Source: Fusobacterium_C necrophorum
GTDB lineage: Bacteria > Fusobacteriota > Fusobacteriia > Fusobacteriales > Fusobacteriaceae
DNA length: 64,000 nucleotides
Strand: one strand, 5' to 3'
Assembly: GCF_900104395.1 (NCBI RefSeq)
Contig: NZ_FMXX01000010.1
Under the pieces are notes generated by a model. The model was not told where the DNA came from, made no database searches, and was given only the letters and a program-made list of their open reading frames with translations. Both the position numbers and the translations under genes were made by a program. Each line of letters begins with the position of its first letter. The first letter of the stretch is position 1. Below, piece by piece: positions 8,126 through 16,731 of the stretch.

Positions 8126-9196
8126 ATGAAAGGAAAGCTGATTCTGGAAAATGGAATGGTTTTTAACGGGACGATATTTGGGGAAATCGGAGAAACCGTT
8201 GGAGAATTGGTATTCAATACCGGAATGACGGGGTATCAGGAATTATTGACCGATCCCTCTTATTACGGACAAATGGTAGTCATGACCTATCCGATGATAG
8301 GAAATTATGGAATTAACCTGGAAGATATGGAATCGGATAAGATCCATTTACGAGCCTTGATTATCAAAGAAGAGGCGAAACTTCCAAATAATTTCCGTTG
8401 TGAAATGAGCTTGGACGGATTTTTACGACAAAACAAGGTCATCGGTTTCAAAAGTGTCGATACTCGATATTTGACAAAAATCATTCGAGATTGCGGAGCG
8501 ATGAAAGGAATTATCACAACCAAAGACTTAACAAAAAAGGAAATCGAAGCCAAATTTTCTTCCTATCAAAACAAAGATGCCGTGGAACAGGTAAGTCCGA
8601 AAGAAATTTATGAGATTTCAGGAAAAGGACTGCGTTTAGGCTTTATGGACTTTGGAGCGAAAGCAAATATTATTCGAAATTTTCAAAAAAGAGACTGTCA
8701 TCTTGTAGTATTTCCTTGGAACACTAAGGCGGAAACTATGATGAAATACAATTTGGACGGGGTCTTTCTGTCAAATGGTCCCGGAGACCCTGCCGATTTA
8801 CAAACCGTCATTGCGGAAATTAAGATCCTGATTGCACATAAGATGCCAATCATAGGAATTTGTCTCGGAAATCAGTTGACTGCTTGGGCTTTGGGAGGAA
8901 CAACCAAAAAAATGAAATTCGGACATCGAGGAGGAAATCATCCTATCAAAGATTTGGATCATAACCGAATCTACATCACTTCCCAGAATCATGGCTATGC
9001 AATCGATAATATCCCTGAAATTGCAAGAGTGAGCCATGTGAGTGTGAATGACGGGACCGTAGAAGGATTGAAATGTGATTCCTTACACATTATGACGGTG
9101 CAATTTCATCCGGAAGCTTGGCCCGGACCAACAGACTGTGAGTACTTATTTGATGAATTTTTAGAAGTCGTAAAGGGGGCAAAAAATGCTAGATAA
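8126..9196 (+). CDS. carA: Carbamoyl-phosphate synthase small (glutaminase) subunit
   Basis: A 356-residue subunit that hydrolyses glutamine and channels ammonia to CarB for carbamoyl phosphate, feeding pyrimidine and arginine synthesis. The N-terminal CPSase small domain is about 1-150. A class I amidotransferase domain follows, with nucleophile Cys246 in GICLGNQ and His328/Glu330 in QFHPE. The length is typical. AAGGAGGAG precedes the ATG. It overlaps carB by 11 bp. The U-rich attenuator upstream suggests control by pyrimidine supply. Confidence 0.97.
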   Translation: MKGKLILENGMVFNGTIFGEIGETVGELVFNTGMTGYQELLTDPSYYGQMVVMTYPMIGNYGINLEDMESDKIHLRALIIKEEAKLPNNFRCEMSLDGFLRQNKVIGFKSVDTRYLTKIIRDCGAMKGIITTKDLTKKEIEAKFSSYQNKDAVEQVSPKEIYEISGKGLRLGFMDFGAKANIIRNFQKRDCHLVVFPWNTKAETMMKYNLDGVFLSNGPGDPADLQTVIAEIKILIAHKMPIIGICLGNQLTAWALGGTTKKMKFGHRGGNHPIKDLDHNRIYITSQNHGYAIDNIPEIARVSHVSVNDGTVEGLKCDSLHIMTVQFHPEAWPGPTDCEYLFDEFLEVVKGAKNAR

Positions 9197-12100
9197 ATCC
9201 ATAAAGAAAACCTTAGTCATAGGATCCGGACCTATTATCATCGGACAGGCGGCAGAATTTGACTATTCCGGAACACAAGCCTGCGAAACTTTGAAGAAAG
9301 AAGGAATCGAAGTTGTTTTAATCAACTCAAACCCTGCCACGATTATGACAGACAAAGCCATTGCAGATAGAATCTATATTGAACCGATTACTTTTGAATT
9401 TGTGGTAAAAGTCATTGAAAAAGAAAGACCGGATTCCATCATTGCGGGAATGGGAGGTCAAACAGCTCTCAACATGGCAGTAGAACTTTCTGAAAAAGGA
9501 ATCTTAGAAAAATATGGAATTAAAGTCATCGGAACTTCGATTGAATCTATCAAACGAGGAGAAGATAGAGAACTGTTCCGAGAAGCTATGGAAAAAATTG
9601 GAGAACCGATTTTAAAGAGTCATGTCGTAGAAAGTTTGGAAGAAGGCTACAAGATTGCAAATGAAATCGGCTATCCTGTTGTGGTAAGACCCGCCTATAC
9701 TTTAGGGGGAACCGGAGGAGGCTTTGCACACAATCCTCAGGAATTGGAAGAAATTTTATTAAAAGGACTTTCTTTATCGAGAGTCGGACAGGTCTTGATT
9801 GAACGCTCTATCTTGGGTTGGAAAGAAATTGAATATGAAGTCATTCGAGATGCGAATGGAAATGCCATTACCGTATGTAATATGGAAAATATTGACCCTG
9901 TAGGAATTCACACGGGAGATTCCATCGTTGTGGCTCCCAGCCAAACTTTAACGGATCGGGAATATCAAATGTTACGTCGAGCTTCTTTGAAAATCGTCGA
10001 AGAAATCGGAATTGTGGGGGGATGTAATGTCCAATTTGCTCTTCACCCGAAATCTTTTGAGTATGCGATTATCGAAATCAATCCAAGAGTATCCAGATCT
10101 TCCGCTTTGGCTTCCAAGGCAACGGGATATCCCATTGCCAGAGTAGCAACAAAATTGGCAATGGGATATTTGTTGGACGAAGTTCTCAATGAAGTAACCG
10201 GAAAAACCTATGCTTGTTTTGAACCGAGCTTGGACTATATTGTTGTCAAAATTCCGAAATGGCCTTTCGATAAATTCAAAAAAGCGGATAGAAGACTGGG
10301 GACCAAGATGATGGCGACAGGAGAAGTCATGGCAATTGGAGAAAACTTTGAATCCGCTTTCCTAAAGGGGATTCGTTCTTTGGAAATCGGACGATATCAT
10401 TTGGAACATCCCGCCATCGAAAGTCTTCGTATGGAAGAGTTAAAGAAAGAAGTCGTCAATCCGAGTGATGAAAGAATTTTTGTGGTAGCGGAAATGTTAC
10501 GTCGTGGATACATCAAAGAAAAATTACAAAAATTGACGGGAATTGATAAATTCTTCATGGAAAAGATAGAATGGATTGTAAAACAGGAAGAATTATTGAA
10601 AAAAATGTCTTTTGCGGACTTGGATGAAAAATTCCTACGAAACCTGAAGAAAAAAGGATTTTCGGACAAAGGAATTGCCGATTTGATGAAAATTTCAGAA
10701 GAAGACATTCATGATAAAAGAATCCAATATGGTATTGTTCCGAGTTATAAAATGGTGGACACCTGTGCAGGAGAATTTGAAGCAAGTTCTTCTTATTATT
10801 ACTCCACCTACAGTCAGTATGATGAAGTGGTAGTCCATCCGAAAAGAAAAATGATTGTCATCGGTTCCGGACCTATCCGAATTGGACAGGGAATTGAATT
10901 TGACTATTGTACGGTACATGGAGTAAAAACACTGAAAAAGTTAGGAATAGAAAGTATTATCATCAACAACAATCCGGAAACGGTGTCCACGGATTTCTCC
11001 ACAGGAGATAAATTGTATTTTGAACCTTTGGTAACCGAAGACATTATGAACATTATTGATAAGGAAAAACCAGAGGGAGTCATTCTACAATTTGGAGGAC
11101 AAACAGCAATTAAATTAGCCAAAGATCTGGAAAAAAGAAATGTTAAAATCCTGGGAACCGGTGCTGAAAAAATTGATGAGGCGGAGGACCGTGAAAAATT
11201 TGAAGAAATGATGGAAAATTTGGACATCAAGAGACCGAAAGGAAGGGCTTCTTGGGATGTGGAACATGGAATTGCCATTGCGAAAGAAGTCGGATATCCT
11301 GTTTTGGTTCGTCCTTCCTATGTTTTGGGAGGACAAGGGATGGAAATTTGCCACGATGAAATCAATCTGATAAAATATCTGGAAGCTTCTTTTTCTCGAG
11401 ATGCCTCCAGTCCTGTCTTGATTGATAAATATTTAAATGGAATTGAGTTGGAAGTCGATGCCATTTGTGACGGAGAGGATGTCTTAATTCCCGGAGTTAT
11501 GGAACACCTGGAAAGAGCAGGCGTTCATTCCGGAGACTCCATTACGATTTATCCGCAACAAAATCTATACCCGGGAACGGAAGAACAAATTTTGGAGATT
11601 ACCACGAAGATTGCCAGAGCTTTGGAAGTGAAAGGAATGATGAACATTCAATTTATCGCCTATCAAAATGAATTATATGTCATCGAAGTGAACCCGAGAT
11701 CTTCCAGAACGGTTCCTTACATTTCTAAAATTTCCGGCTTACCGGTCATTGAAATTGCAACTCGGGTAATGTTAGGAGAAAAATTGAAAACTTTGGAATT
11801 CGGAACGGGAATTTACAAAAAACCGAACTTAGTTGCTGTCAAAGTTCCTGTATTCTCGACAGAAAAACTATCCAAAGTGGAGGTTTCTCTAGGTCCTGAA
11901 ATGAGATCCACAGGAGAAGTATTAGGAGTGGGAAATAACGTAGAAGAAGCGATTTTCAAGGGATTGTTGGCAGCCAAAAGAGTTCACCAAATCAAGGACA
12001 GAAATATTTTGGTTACCATTCGGGATAAAGATAAAGAGGAGTTTTTATCCATTGCAAAAGATTTAGTCCGATATGGTTCCACATTGTATGCTACCTCAGG

Positions 12101-12395
12101 AACACAAAAATATTTATCCGAACACGGAGTGGAAGCAGTCGCTGTTCGAAAAATTTCCGAAGAAGCTCCAAACTTATTGGATTTGATTAAAAATCGAGAC
12201 GTGGATTTACTCATCAATACCCCAACCAAGGCAAATGACTCGCAAAGAGACGGATTTAAAATTCGACGAAGTGCCATTGAATATGGAGTGGAAGTCTTAA
12301 CCTCTTTGGATACCATGAAAGCAATTATTAAAATGCAAGATAGAAACTTAAAAGAAGAAAGTCTGGATGTATTTGATATCAGCAAAATTTCATAG
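9186..12395 (+). CDS. carB: Carbamoyl-phosphate synthase large subunit
   Basis: A 1069-residue synthetase with the expected internal duplication. Two ATP-grasp halves each begin with IGSGPI-I-GQ-EFDY (near residues 12 and 560), and each carries a PVVVRPAYTLGG / PVLVRPSYVLGG loop. The last about 130 residues form the MGS-like allosteric domain, with GTQKYLSEHGVEAVAV and INTP motifs. In E. coli this domain binds UMP and ornithine. It is translationally coupled to carA by overlap. The gene is complete and unremarkable. Confidence 0.98.
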   Translation: MLDKSIKKTLVIGSGPIIIGQAAEFDYSGTQACETLKKEGIEVVLINSNPATIMTDKAIADRIYIEPITFEFVVKVIEKERPDSIIAGMGGQTALNMAVELSEKGILEKYGIKVIGTSIESIKRGEDRELFREAMEKIGEPILKSHVVESLEEGYKIANEIGYPVVVRPAYTLGGTGGGFAHNPQELEEILLKGLSLSRVGQVLIERSILGWKEIEYEVIRDANGNAITVCNMENIDPVGIHTGDSIVVAPSQTLTDREYQMLRRASLKIVEEIGIVGGCNVQFALHPKSFEYAIIEINPRVSRSSALASKATGYPIARVATKLAMGYLLDEVLNEVTGKTYACFEPSLDYIVVKIPKWPFDKFKKADRRLGTKMMATGEVMAIGENFESAFLKGIRSLEIGRYHLEHPAIESLRMEELKKEVVNPSDERIFVVAEMLRRGYIKEKLQKLTGIDKFFMEKIEWIVKQEELLKKMSFADLDEKFLRNLKKKGFSDKGIADLMKISEEDIHDKRIQYGIVPSYKMVDTCAGEFEASSSYYYSTYSQYDEVVVHPKRKMIVIGSGPIRIGQGIEFDYCTVHGVKTLKKLGIESIIINNNPETVSTDFSTGDKLYFEPLVTEDIMNIIDKEKPEGVILQFGGQTAIKLAKDLEKRNVKILGTGAEKIDEAEDREKFEEMMENLDIKRPKGRASWDVEHGIAIAKEVGYPVLVRPSYVLGGQGMEICHDEINLIKYLEASFSRDASSPVLIDKYLNGIELEVDAICDGEDVLIPGVMEHLERAGVHSGDSITIYPQQNLYPGTEEQILEITTKIARALEVKGMMNIQFIAYQNELYVIEVNPRSSRTVPYISKISGLPVIEIATRVMLGEKLKTLEFGTGIYKKPNLVAVKVPVFSTEKLSKVEVSLGPEMRSTGEVLGVGNNVEEAIFKGLLAAKRVHQIKDRNILVTIRDKDKEEFLSIAKDLVRYGSTLYATSGTQKYLSEHGVEAVAVRKISEEAPNLLDLIKNRDVDLLINTPTKANDSQRDGFKIRRSAIEYGVEVLTSLDTMKAIIKMQDRNLKEESLDVFDISKIS

Positions 12396-12455
12396 TGTTT
12401 CATGAGTTCAGTTCTTTGTCTAAGCGTGTTACAGGTTTTCTTGATTCTAAAAATC

Positions 12456-12498
12456 AAAGGGGCATTTCAAAAGGATTCATTTTGGGATGCCCCTTTTT
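12456..12498. terminator. Terminator between carB and the symporter gene
   Basis: AAAGGGGCATTTCAAAA pairs with TTTTGGGATGCCCCTTT (two G-U pairs) and a T5 run follows on the plus strand. It is convergently placed and could serve both genes. Confidence 0.8.
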
Positions 12499-12587
12499 AA
12501 TATATAATTTTTTATTCCTCAAAACAAGGTATTGTATTCCCTAACTACAAAAAAGTTATTTTGAGAAAACCGTTCTACATATTTGTA

Positions 12588-13808
12588 TTAAGCCTCTTTC
12601 ATTTTTCTGGATTCTATAGCATTTATCACCATACAACAAGCCGCATCTCCTGTTATATTCACAGTCGTACGTCCCATATCGAAAAGACGGTCAATCCCGG
12701 CAACGATTGCAATTCCTTCTACAGGCAATCCCACTGATTGAAGTACCATTGCAAGCATGACCATTCCTGCCCCCGGAACTCCCGCAGTTCCTATGGATGC
12801 CAATGTAGCTGTTAATACAATAGTGAGCATTTGAACTAAAGTCAAATTAATTCCAAAACAAGAAGCTATAAACACGGAACAAACTCCTTGATAAATAGCA
12901 GTTCCGTCCATGTTGATTGTTGCTCCAAGAGGTAAAATAAAAGAGGAAATTTCTTTTTTAGCTCCTAATTTTTCTGTACATTCCATACTTAATGGAAGTG
13001 TTCCTACAGAACTTGCAGAGGAAAAAGCAAAAAGAATCGCGGGCATCATACCTTTGAAAAAAGTAATCGGGCTCATAGCTGCAAAGGCTTTTACGGACAC
13101 GGAATACACAAAAACAGCATGTACCACATAACAAACGTAGGCAACAAAAAGTACCATGGCAAGAGAGCCGATAATAGCGGGACCATTCTTCGCCACAACA
13201 GGACAAAGTAAGCAAAATACTCCAATGGGAGATAGTTTTAATATCATTTCCATTCCCATAACAAAAATATCATTTACAAGATTAATCGCATCTACTACAC
13301 GTTTAGCACTATTTCCAACTCCAATAATGGCAAAGCCAATAAGCAAAGAAGATACTATTACTTGAAGCATGTTGGCATCAGAAAAAGGAGCAATAAAGTT
13401 TTTAGGAAATATATTCACGATATTTTCCATAAAACTTACAGAGGCGGCTGCCTCATAAGAAAGATTGCTGGTAGCCAACAGGGGGAAAATTCCTTTAAAA
13501 GAGTTTGCAAAAAATAATCCGATGGCTACTGCAAAAGCAGTGGTACAAAGATAATAAAATAAGGTTTTTCCACCAATAGAGCCAATTTTTTTAATATCTT
13601 GTAAAGAGATCACTCCCGACATAATTGAGAAAAAAACAAGTGGACAGACAATCCATTTAATTAAATTTAGAAATATTTTTCCAAATGGAGCAATATAGTC
13701 TGTAGCAATTTCGGGTGTTTTTGTCAAAAATACTCCGACAAGAATGGCAAGTACAAGGGCTAAAAAAATTTGTGTTGTAAGTGACAGTTGTAGTTTTTTT
13801 GTTTTCAT
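12588..13808 (-). CDS. Dicarboxylate/amino acid:cation symporter (DAACS), glutamate/aspartate type
   Basis: A 406-residue secondary transporter of the GltP/GltPh fold with eight helices and two hairpins. Visible signatures: HP1 SSASSVGTLP, TM7 NMDGT, HP2 GTAGVPGAG, and TM8 DMGRTTVNITGD. The Asp, Arg, Thr and Asn of TM8 that bind an acidic amino acid in GltPh are all present, so glutamate, aspartate or a related dicarboxylate is the likely substrate. It is a single-gene unit with its own promoter and a good RBS (AAGGAGAG). Confidence 0.88.
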   Translation of the reverse strand: MKTKKLQLSLTTQIFLALVLAILVGVFLTKTPEIATDYIAPFGKIFLNLIKWIVCPLVFFSIMSGVISLQDIKKIGSIGGKTLFYYLCTTAFAVAIGLFFANSFKGIFPLLATSNLSYEAAASVSFMENIVNIFPKNFIAPFSDANMLQVIVSSLLIGFAIIGVGNSAKRVVDAINLVNDIFVMGMEMILKLSPIGVFCLLCPVVAKNGPAIIGSLAMVLFVAYVCYVVHAVFVYSVSVKAFAAMSPITFFKGMMPAILFAFSSASSVGTLPLSMECTEKLGAKKEISSFILPLGATINMDGTAIYQGVCSVFIASCFGINLTLVQMLTIVLTATLASIGTAGVPGAGMVMLAMVLQSVGLPVEGIAIVAGIDRLFDMGRTTVNITGDAACCMVINAIESRKMKEA

Positions 13809-13872
13809 TGTTCTCTCCTTGAATAAATTTTTTTAATTTAGACATAACAATATATATTATATAATAACCGTA

Positions 13873-13901
13873 ATTATAATATATATATAATTGATAGTCA
13901 A
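13873..13901 (-). promoter_or_regulatory. Promoter of the symporter gene
   Basis: On the minus strand TTGACT (13896-13901) and TATAAT (13873-13878) are 17 bp apart. The spacer is an alternating AT stretch. Apart from this and the next promoter, I see nothing else in the 330-bp gap. Confidence 0.75.
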
Positions 13902-14044
13902 GTGCTTCATTGGAAAAAATTCTCCAAAGCTTTTGTTATCGCCTGATTCTACTTAACACCACATGTTACTTTTCTCTGTCCTTATTATTCCAGAGTATCG
14001 AACTCCATTATTTCTATTGCCTTGTATAAGATACAAGAAGCCAA

Positions 14045-14073
14045 TTGTAACTGTTCGTAAAATTCGGTATAAT
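14045..14073 (+). promoter_or_regulatory. Promoter of the ATP-grasp gene
   Basis: TTGTAA (14045-14050) and TATAAT (14068-14073) have a 17-bp spacer, about 65 bp before the start codon. Confidence 0.7.
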
Positions 14074-14139
14074 ATTGAGTAGAAAACAAATCAAATGGAA
14101 ATATAGTTTTATTGTATTTTCATTATACAAGGAGGAAGT

Positions 14140-15102
14140 ATGAAATTCCAAAATAGAGAAGTAATCAACTTTATATTTTGCAATCATCCATTATCAAATA
14201 AAACAGTGGATCCAGATTATGAAAAAGAATACGCCTTGGCTTTGCGTTTAGGTTTTAATGTCGCTCTATTCAGTTATGAAGAATTGGAGCTTGGAAATCT
14301 AAAATTATTCCAATATGAAGAATTGGAGCTTGGAAATCTAAAATTATTCCAACCTCCTGAAAAAGAAATAAAAGGATTCACTATTTATCGAGGTTGGATG
14401 ATGAAACCGGAACTCTATAAAAACTTTTATCAAAAATTATCGGAACGAGAAATCTTTTTAGTGAACTCCCCGGAAGAATATAACTACTGTCATTTACTAC
14501 CAAAATGGTACGATGAAGTATTTCCGGAAACTCCAAAATCATATTGGACAACCGATAATTCCATAGAAGAAGCAGTTAAAATATTAAAGGAGGTAAAAAA
14601 AGATGCCATCATTAAAGATTATGTAAAAAGTCGAAAATATGAATGGAAGGATAGTTTTTTTATCCCTTTTCATCAGAATATGGAATACAAAAGAAAAATA
14701 ATAGAAAATTTCATTCATAGACAGGGTGAAAGTCTTATTGGCGGTATTGTCTTTCGAGAATTTATAAGTTTAAAATCTCTAGGACTTCATCAAAAAAGTG
14801 CTATACCTATATCGGAAGAATATAGAATTGTGATTTTACTTGGAAAAATTATCTCTATTTCTTCATATTGGATTCGCAAGGAAAAAATAAATAAAGAGAA
14901 AATAGAGAATTTTGTTACAAAATATATTCATAAAATAAAAAGTAACTTTTTTACGATAGACCTGGGAGTTTTAGAAAATGGCGAACTTATCATCATTGAA
15001 CTTGGAGATGGACAGGTATCCGGTTTACAGGAAGAAAAAGTAGAAAATTATTATCGCAACATAGATTATCTTCTAACTAAAAAAATTTTGGTAAAAAAAT
15101 AA
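14140..15102 (+). CDS. ATP-grasp domain protein with an internal tandem repeat
   Basis: 320 residues, resembling the ATP-grasp proteins annotated as DUF4343. C-terminal landmarks are KDYVKSRKYEW (a Lys after an acidic strand), GGIVFREF, EEYRIVILLG and, near the end, FFTIDLGVLENGELIIIELGDGQVSG, which supplies the metal-ligand Asp and Glu/Asp residues of an ATP-grasp site (seen as separate short strands). Substrate and product are unknown. Residues 46-58 are repeated exactly at 59-71. It is alone in its transcription unit with a strong promoter. An amide- or peptide-bond-forming ligase is likely by fold only. Confidence 0.65.
   Translation: MKFQNREVINFIFCNHPLSNKTVDPDYEKEYALALRLGFNVALFSYEELELGNLKLFQYEELELGNLKLFQPPEKEIKGFTIYRGWMMKPELYKNFYQKLSEREIFLVNSPEEYNYCHLLPKWYDEVFPETPKSYWTTDNSIEEAVKILKEVKKDAIIKDYVKSRKYEWKDSFFIPFHQNMEYKRKIIENFIHRQGESLIGGIVFREFISLKSLGLHQKSAIPISEEYRIVILLGKIISISSYWIRKEKINKEKIENFVTKYIHKIKSNFFTIDLGVLENGELIIIELGDGQVSGLQEEKVENYYRNIDYLLTKKILVKK
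14275..14352 (+). repeat. Perfect 39-bp tandem duplication inside the ATP-grasp gene
   Basis: 14275-14313 and 14314-14352 are identical over 39 bp and in frame, duplicating 13 residues beginning YEELELGN. Lack of any mismatch indicates a recent slippage or recombination event. Confidence 0.95.
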
Positions 15103-15110
15103 AAAAACTA

Positions 15111-15139
15111 TTGACAAAATAAAAAAATGAAGGTATATA
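15111..15139 (+). promoter_or_regulatory. Strong promoter with no gene behind it
   Basis: TTGACA (15111-15116) and TATATA (15134-15139) have a 17-bp spacer, 9 bp after the ATP-grasp stop codon. No ORF above about 14 codons follows on this strand. Confidence 0.65.
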
Positions 15140-15145
15140 AATAGT

Positions 15146-15559
15146 AATTAAAAGGAAGGTGAGTCCGATGCAAGGAGATGAAAAAAAGAAATAGAAAAAT
15201 CAGTGCTAACGCTAATGAGCTTTAAAAATTGAAAAAAGTTATTTTAAAAACGATTCTAGTGAAAATTGCTTAAATGGGGGAATTTATTATAAAGTATTTG
15301 TGACGGAAACTTTATTGTATAGATGGTTTCGGATAGTATGAAACCGGATTTCTCAAAGAATTGTTTTATTTCACTCTGGGAAGGATTCCCAAAAAGATAG
15401 GAACGAAAAAGAAAAATAAGGGCAAATTTGAGGAATCGAATTTTTATCAAGATAGAATCGTATGAAAATGATATACGGAGGTGATTCCAAAATTTTTGAA
15501 ATAGAAGAAGTGATATGATGAGCTCCAGATTTCCGAAGAAAAAAATCTGGAGCTTTTTT
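15146..15559 (+). other. Untranslated transcription unit: candidate small RNA or decayed gene
   Basis: A promoter at 15111-15139 and a strong terminator at 15521-15559 bracket about 410 bp. There are only tiny ORFs, an 8-codon one at 15168 and a 14-codon one at 15178, after a purine-rich AGGAAGGTGAG. On the minus strand, 15256-15450 carries an open frame whose end (SEIKQFFEKSGFILSE) resembles the tail of a class I methyltransferase, so part of the region may be a decayed minus-strand gene. I cannot assign a known RNA family. Confidence 0.35.
15521..15559 (+). terminator. Strong plus-strand terminator
   Basis: AGCTCCAGATTT (15521-15532) pairs perfectly with AAATCTGGAGCT (15543-15554), followed by T5. 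There is no T tract on the other strand, so it acts rightward. Confidence 0.85.
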
Positions 15560-15640
15560 ATTTCTTTCTCAAAACCTCTTGATAAGAACTTCTCAATATC
15601 ATGTATGATACATCCATGTTTTCTGTAAACTTCCCCTTTT

Positions 15641-16179
15641 TCATTCTGAGACTATTTTTTGGAAAGATTTTCGGTATTCTTCATAAAATTTTTCGTTAAA
15701 GCAAGCTAAAATAATATGCATTTCATAATCTTGATTTTTCTGTAACCATTTTAAAATGGTGGATATGGAAATATAGCTTGCTTCTTGAACCGGATAACCA
15801 TAGGCACCTGTGGAAATTGCCGGAAAGGCAAGGCTGTGAATGCAAGATTCCTTTGCCAAATTCAGAGAATTCCAATAACAATTTCCCAGCATGAGACTAT
15901 CGTCTTTTTTTCCGGAATAAATAGGTCCTACTGTATGAATAACCCATTTTGCTTTTAATTGATATCCCTTTGTTATTTTAGCTTCCCCCCGGTATTACAT
16001 CCGTGTAAATGATAACATTCTTGGAGCAGTTCGGGTCCTGCTGCTCGATGGATGGCTCCATCCACTCCTCCTCCACCTAACAAAGTCTTATTCGCTGCAT
16101 TTACAATGCAATCACATTCCAGCTTCGTAATGTCGGTAATTTGTAAAGTAATACTGCTTTTCCCTATGTTATATATCAT
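15641..16179 (-). pseudogene. Macro domain (ADP-ribose-binding) protein, frameshifted in a G6 tract
   Basis: The N-terminal part reads IVNAANKTLLGGGGVDGAI and HRAAG, the ADP-ribose loop of MacroD/YmdB-type deacetylases. It runs into a stop just after HGCNTGG. Reading on with four G instead of six (the tract at 15985-15990) restores TGEAKITKGYQLKAKWVIHT, VGPIYSG and a normal C-terminus with AFPAISTGAYGYP. The whole would be about 178 residues, the usual length. It may be a true pseudogene, a phase-variable G tract or a sequencing error. Its ATG overlaps the TGA of the upstream relic (ATGA), so the genes were coupled. Confidence 0.82.
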
Positions 16180-16526
16180 ATTTGACCTCCTCTGTTTTTA
16201 GGAAAAGAGTCGCATTTCCCACATTGACTGCAACCATTGCATATCAATTTCATACTGCAAGTTTGACAACGCTCTCTATAATATGGCTTATATAATTCTT
16301 CGTCGGAAACAATACGCCCCCACTTATCGTAAAGTTTAAACTCTATCGGCTTTCCTTGAAAATTCAATCCGGATTTAAAAGCTTGTTGGCTTTGTAAAAA
16401 ATTTTTCTCAATTTTATACAGTCTGTTATCTTTTACAAAACGTCTTCCTGTCCCACAAAAAACAAATGTTACGTTGCTTTCGCTGCATTTTACACAACCA
16501 TGCCACGGATTCCATATATCATGCAC
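16176..16526 (-). pseudogene. DUF5131 (Gp37/Gp68-like) gene with its core deleted in frame
   Basis: The first 16 residues, MHDIWNPWHGCVKCSE, are the hallmark start of DUF5131 proteins. The residues expected next (GCxNCY and the long central domain) are absent. The frame joins SNVTFVFCGTGRRFVKDNRLY and the Cys-rich end ERCQTCSMKLICNGCSQCGKCD, which belong to the C-terminal part of that family. The 116-residue remnant thus keeps both ends but lacks roughly the middle two thirds. It is probably non-functional. The family placement is from memory of the motif and has not been searched. Confidence 0.6.
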
Positions 16527-16584
16527 ATTCTTTCAACTCACTTTCCTAATTTTTAAAGTATTTCTTATCTGAATTAACTTCCCC

Positions 16585-16698
16585 TTATTCATCTAGTTCC
16601 CAGTGTCCACTTTTCTCTTTTCCAATATATCGAACATCAGGAATATCTTCTATATATCTTGTAATTGTTTTCTCACTTGAATTATGAATATTTCCTTT
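16585..16698 (-). pseudogene. Short coding relic, winged-helix-like tail
   Basis: In one frame the minus strand reads SSEKTITRYIEDIPDV then YIGKEKSGHWELDE and a stop, which looks like the last 35 residues of a winged-helix protein. There is no start codon and no upstream part. It lies in the gap between the ParB-like gene and the DUF5131 relic and supports deletion scars in this cluster. Confidence 0.35.
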
Positions 16699-16731
16699 CT
16701 AATAGATTTATTTTAACTCATTTTATTCATA

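Noticed and set aside
11984..12457. A 157-residue minus-strand frame over the end of carB
   Set aside because: It is antisense to the conserved MGS-like domain, has no RBS and no recognisable motif.
15256..15450. A 64-residue minus-strand frame resembling a methyltransferase tail
   Set aside because: No start context, no catalytic part, and it lies in a plus-strand promoter-terminator unit; kept only as a comment on possible gene decay.
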